From contig CATKHW010000065.1 in NCBI GenBank assembly GCA_949752795.1, forward strand, positions 148,501-212,500: 64,000 bases of DNA, written 5' to 3'. Origin of the DNA: Hyperoodon ampullatus (lineage: Eukaryota > Chordata > Mammalia > Artiodactyla > Ziphiidae). The notes beneath the pieces were generated by a model that made no database searches, was not told the DNA's origin, and was given only the letters and a program-made list of their open reading frames with translations. The position numbers and the translations under genes were made by a program. Numbering within the stretch: the stretch's first letter is position 1; each line of letters begins with the position of its first letter. Shown here one piece after another: positions 60,531 through 64,000 of the stretch.

Positions 60531-61434
60531 TTCTGCCTTAGTGAGGTCCATTTTCAACAATGTGATTCCCTGAGGGCTGAGGATTAGCTGACCTGGGTAG
60601 CCTGACCCTGCCGGCCGGCCCTCCCCAGGTGTGCCTGGGTTGAGGTCAATATAAACAGCACTGCAGGCAGCAATAGCCCCTGAAGCTCTGCCTGACGCCA
60701 TATTCTCTGCCCAGTCAGCAGTCTCGGGGCTGTGCTGGTGGGAGGGAGTGAGTGGTCACGGCTTTGTGGGTGACCCGTTGTGAGTGGGTCTCTGTTGGAC
60801 TTTCTGCAGGAGTTGCCAGGCGTCCACCTGTAAAGAAGAGGATGTGGCACCCATACCTTCCGCTGGAATTTCTCTCCGGACAGAAGTGAGGAAGGAAAAT
60901 ATCTGTGGGGGCCGGGACAGGAGGGGTATCTCAGGCAGGGCAATGGAAAGCTTTCAGAAGAGCGCCCAAGGCCAGGACCATCATGGCTGGCCTGCAGGCA
61001 CCAAGTTGGCCTGCGTGCTGTCGCTGGTGTGGCTCCACGGCCCTTCCTCTAGGCTTTCAAGCCCTTGTACATATTCAGGTGTTTTACCTGGGAAGGGTGG
61101 GAAAAGTTCAACAGCAGCTGGCCTGGGGCTCAGCTCACGGTTACTCACAGATGCCTCGGCATGGCCCGCAGCTTTGCAATGAGAACGCTCCTTGCGTAGG
61201 AGTGGGCTGCTGGCTCTATGGGAGATGATTCCCCACCTCTGACCAATTTCAGAATTGTTTACCGCTGGAGCAAGTGCCCTGATAGCGTTTTCCTGTGTAT
61301 AACTGGTGGGTTCAGGTTTTTTTTTTCTTTTTTGGTTCAAGTTTGATTTTATTCCTCTTTTATGTATTTATAGATATAAGCATGGAAATAATTCATTCAT
61401 ATAAATACATCTGTGTGAAGGGAAGAACTTTTTT

Positions 61435-62410
61435 CTTTTTTTTTTTAAATTTTGAAATTTAATTTTATTTATTTTTTTATACAGCAGGTTATTATTAGTT
61501 ATGTATTTTATGCATATACATGTATACAGGTCAATCCCAATCTCCCAACTCATCCCACCACCACCACCCCATGGCTTCCCACACTTGGTGTCCATACTTG
61601 TGTTCTCTACCTCTGTGTCTCTATTTCTTCCCTGCAAACCAGTTCATCTGTACCATTTTTCTAGGTTCCACATATATGCATTAATATACAATATTTGTTT
61701 TTCTCTTTCTGACTTACTTCATTCTGTATGACAGTCTCTAGATCCATCGACGTCTCTACAAATGACCCAGTTTCATTCCTTCTTATGATTGAGTAATATT
61801 CCATTTTATATATGTACCACATCTTTATCCATTCGTCTGTCTGTGGGTATTTAGGTTGCTTCCATTACCTGGCTATTGTAAATAATGCTGAAATGAGCAT
61901 TGTGGTGAATGTGCCTTTTTGATTTATGGTTCTCTCTGGGTATATGCCCAGAAGTGGGATTGCTGGATCATATGGTAATTCTATTTCTAGTTTTTTTAAG
62001 GAGACTCCATAATGTTCTCCATCGTGACTGTATCAATTTACATTTCCACCACTAGTGGAAGAGGGATCCTTTTGTCCACACCCTCCCCAGAATTCGTTGT
62101 TTGTAGATTTTCTGATGATGCCGATTCTAACAGGTGTGAGGGGATACCTCATTGTAGTTTCGATTTGCATTTCTTTAATAATTAGTGATGTTGAGCAGCT
62201 TTTCATGTGCGTCTTGGCCATCTCTGTGTCTTCTTTGAAGAAGCGTCTCTTTAGATCTTCTGCCCATTTTTGTATTGGGTTGTTTGTTTTTTTAATATTA
62301 AGCTGCATGAGCTCTTCGTATATATTGGAGATTAAACCTTTGTCCATTGATTCGTTTGCAAATATTTTCGCCCATTCTGAGGGATGCTTTTTGCCATTCC
62401 CGTTTTTTTA
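61435..62410 (-). mobile_element. L1 3' fragment in unit 4 (antisense)
   Basis: Same structure as the other units. 'gattgagtaatattcc' replaces 'ggctgagtaatattcc'. Confidence 0.88.
62033..62347 (-). pseudogene. L1 ORF2 fragment, unit 4
   Basis: 104 open codons, with a few private substitutions ([19 protein letters not shown]). The frame is open in all four units. Confidence 0.85.
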
Positions 62411-62629
62411 ACAAAAAAAAGAAAGAAAGAAAAAGAAGCAGAACACTAATGTGTGTAAAATATGCCTTTTGAAACTCTCGTTTTGAAATATGGACCTCCT
62501 TTGAAATTTTTGGTCGATATATGAATCCAGGATTTGTTTTCAGGGCAGGTGTCATTTACAGGCCTGCAATGATTTTGAATATCAACTGACCATTAGCGCT
62601 GGGATTAAAGCTGCTGTTGTGTGAAACGG

Positions 62630-62643
62630 CCACAAGGTGGCAG
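62630..62643 (+). promoter_or_regulatory. CTCF-like motif, unit 4
   Basis: CCACAAGGTGGCAG, identical to units 1 and 3. Confidence 0.5.
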
Positions 62644-62774
62644 CAGTTCTCCCTTACCAAATCTGGTTACTGGGGCAACAGAGCCTCAATGGAAGTTGTG
62701 TTCTAGATTGGAATTTAGAATGGAATGTGCCAGGAGAAAGCCCCTCAAGTTTGTCTCACTACTTCTTGTTCGTG

Positions 62775-63203
62775 TTTTTAATTTAATTTTTTATTTTTTA
62801 TTACAACAAATTTGATTACAATGTTTGGCTTTTTGTAGGTGTGGAAGATGTGGTTCTTTTACACATACACATATGTCTTTTCATCCTGCTTCTCTTGGTA
62901 TTCTGTAGGTCTTTGGTGATTATATATGTCACCTGTGTTTGTATAGGTCTGTTAACCCCAATATCATAATGAAACCAATCCTCACACCTTTCCATTGGTG
63001 AACCATAAGTTTGTTTAATGAATCTGTGATTGCCCTTCTCCGTGGAAATATCTGCCCTGGTATCCATTTTTTGGTCACACCTATAAGAGATATGATATGA
63101 TATGTGTCTTTCATTTTCTGACTTACCACAAGTCACGTGATTACCTCTAGACACACCTACGGTGCTGCAAATGACATTGTGTCCTTTTATTCCTTGGCTT
63201 CTA
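62775..63203 (-). mobile_element. Second L1 3'UTR fragment, unit 4 (antisense, deleted)
   Basis: Equivalent to the other copies but lacking about 42 bp after 'cttttcatcctg'. Confidence 0.78.
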
Positions 63204-63213
63204 TTCTGCCTTA

Positions 63214-63830
63214 GCGAGGTCCATTTTCAACAATGTGATTCCCTGAGGGCTGAGGATTAGCTGACCTGGGTAGCCTGACCCTGCCGGCCGGCCCTCCCCA
63301 GGTGTGCCTGTGTTGAGGTCAATATAAACAGCGCTGCAGGCAGCAATAGTCCCTGAAGCTGTGCCTGACTCCATGTTCTCTGACTCGTCAGCAGTCTCGG
63401 GGCTGTGCTGGTGGGAGGGAGTGTGGGGCCACGGCTTTGTAGGTGGCCCAGTGTGAGTGGGTCTCTGCTGGACTTTCTGCAGGAGTTGCCAGGATGCCAC
63501 GTGTAAACAAGAAGATGTATCACCCACACCTTCCATTGGAATTTCTCTCCGGACAGAGGTGAGGAAGGAAAAAAGCAGTGGGGTCAGGGACAGGAGGGGT
63601 ATCTCAGGCAGGGCAATGGAAAGATTCCAGGAAAGCGCCCAGGGACAGGACCATCCTGGCTGGCCTGCAGGCAACAAGTTGGCCTGCGTGCTGTCGCTGG
63701 TGTGGCTCCACGGCCCTTCCTCTAAGCTTTCAAGCCCTTGTACATATTCAGGTGTTTTACCTGGGAAGGGTGGGAAAAGTTCAGCAGCAGCTGGCCTGGG
63801 GCTCAGCTCACAGTTACTCACAGATGCCTC
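63214..63830. repeat. 2.73-kb unit 5 (truncated GC-rich block)
   Basis: The first 617 bp of a fifth unit. The match to unit 4 runs to 'cacagatgcctc' and stops abruptly. The minus-strand frame at 63,201-63,821 is open for 206 codons. Confidence 0.9.
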
Positions 63831-64000
63831 AAGCCCCTTTCACTGAGGAAGGTGTAGGTCGTGTCTATTCCATAGTTTGTTTTTGGAAAGGTACTTGTGC
63901 TTATATCAAACTCTGGTTTTATGCATCACCCCATCTCTCCTTCTCCCTTAAGCAGGCATAAGAGTGTTTTCCAATGGTGAGGCTCTGCTCTCTTTCCTAA
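63831..64000. repeat. 1.74-kb satellite resumes
   Basis: 'cccctttcactgaggaaggtg' in part, then 'tattccatagtttg', 'ggttttatgcatcacccca' and 'gcaggcataagagtgttttc' match about position 622 onward of a core monomer, in the same orientation. It is much closer to the core than the decayed monomer at 48,509 is. It continues past the window end. Confidence 0.92.

Larger units (their letters stand above)
57812..60540. repeat. 2.73-kb unit 3
   Basis: 2729 bp. The GC-rich block has a short deletion at 'gacagaggtgaaaggaaaa' (units 2 and 4 read 'gtgaggaaggaaaa'), which shifts the long minus-strand frame. Confidence 0.92.
60541..63213. repeat. 2.73-kb unit 4 (shortened)
   Basis: 2673 bp, shorter than its neighbours through two deletions: one in the AT-rich stretch near 61,440 and one of about 42 bp near 62,887, where 'catcctgcttctcttgg' joins sequence that is separate in unit 3. 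Confidence 0.92.
52350..63830. repeat. Tandem array of ~2.73-kb composite units (4.2 copies)
   Basis: Anchored on 'gcgaggtccattttcaacaatgtg' (or a near match), units start at 52,350, 55,081, 57,812, 60,541 and 63,214; spacings are 2731, 2731, 2729 and 2673 bp. Internal order is constant: GC-rich block, AT-rich stretch, antisense L1 ORF2/3' fragment, spacer with a CTCF-like motif, second antisense L1 3'UTR. Copies 2-4 are very alike; copy 1 is more diverged in its GC-rich block. The fifth copy stops after 617 bp. Confidence 0.93.

Overview
This window is mammalian heterochromatin with no convincing functional protein-coding gene. It is built from nested tandem repeats that largely descend from LINE-1 (L1) retrotransposons lying antisense to the + strand. 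The L1 remnants have the 3'UTR and ORF2 C-terminus typical of cetartiodactyl L1. A ~1.74-kb satellite derived from L1 is, as I recall from the literature (Arnason and co-workers; Kapitonov and co-workers), the 'common cetacean' satellite. A whale or dolphin is therefore the best guess, inferred from repeat identity and not proven.

Layout. (1) 1-~24,985: head-to-tail monomers of 1735-1739 bp, organised as a higher-order repeat (HOR). Six monomer types (A-F) recur at an exact offset of 10,428 bp, and the second HOR copy holds seven monomers. Each monomer has an antisense L1 3'UTR/ORF2 tail of about 870 bp, a central 74-bp palindrome and about 800 bp of sequence I could not assign. (2) ~24,986-28,648: the same monomer, clearly diverged and outside the homogenised zone. 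(3) 28,649-44,507: a 15.9-kb array of a 25-bp minisatellite (about 634 copies) that interrupts one monomer and replaces about 400 bp of it. It has its own ~3.12-kb and ~172-bp higher-order periods. (4) 44,508-48,762: satellite monomers that become steadily more diverged and more L1-like towards the right. (5) 48,763-52,349: an island with an L1 3'UTR fragment, an antisense, internally deleted gammaretrovirus-like pol remnant and a short GC-rich minisatellite. (6) 52,350-63,830: four and a fraction copies of a different ~2.73-kb tandem unit. Each has a GC-rich block, an antisense L1 ORF2/3' fragment, a spacer carrying a CTCF-like motif and a second antisense L1 3'UTR fragment. (7) 63,831-64,000: an abrupt return to the 1.74-kb satellite in the same orientation.

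The parts do not form a pathway. They look like a record of array evolution: L1 capture, amplification, homogenisation of a core by unequal exchange and conversion, decay of edge monomers, and seeding of secondary tandem arrays inside the satellite. The most unusual elements are the palindrome kept in every monomer with matched changes in its arms, the large 25-bp minisatellite with nested periodicity, and the composite 2.73-kb array embedded in the satellite.
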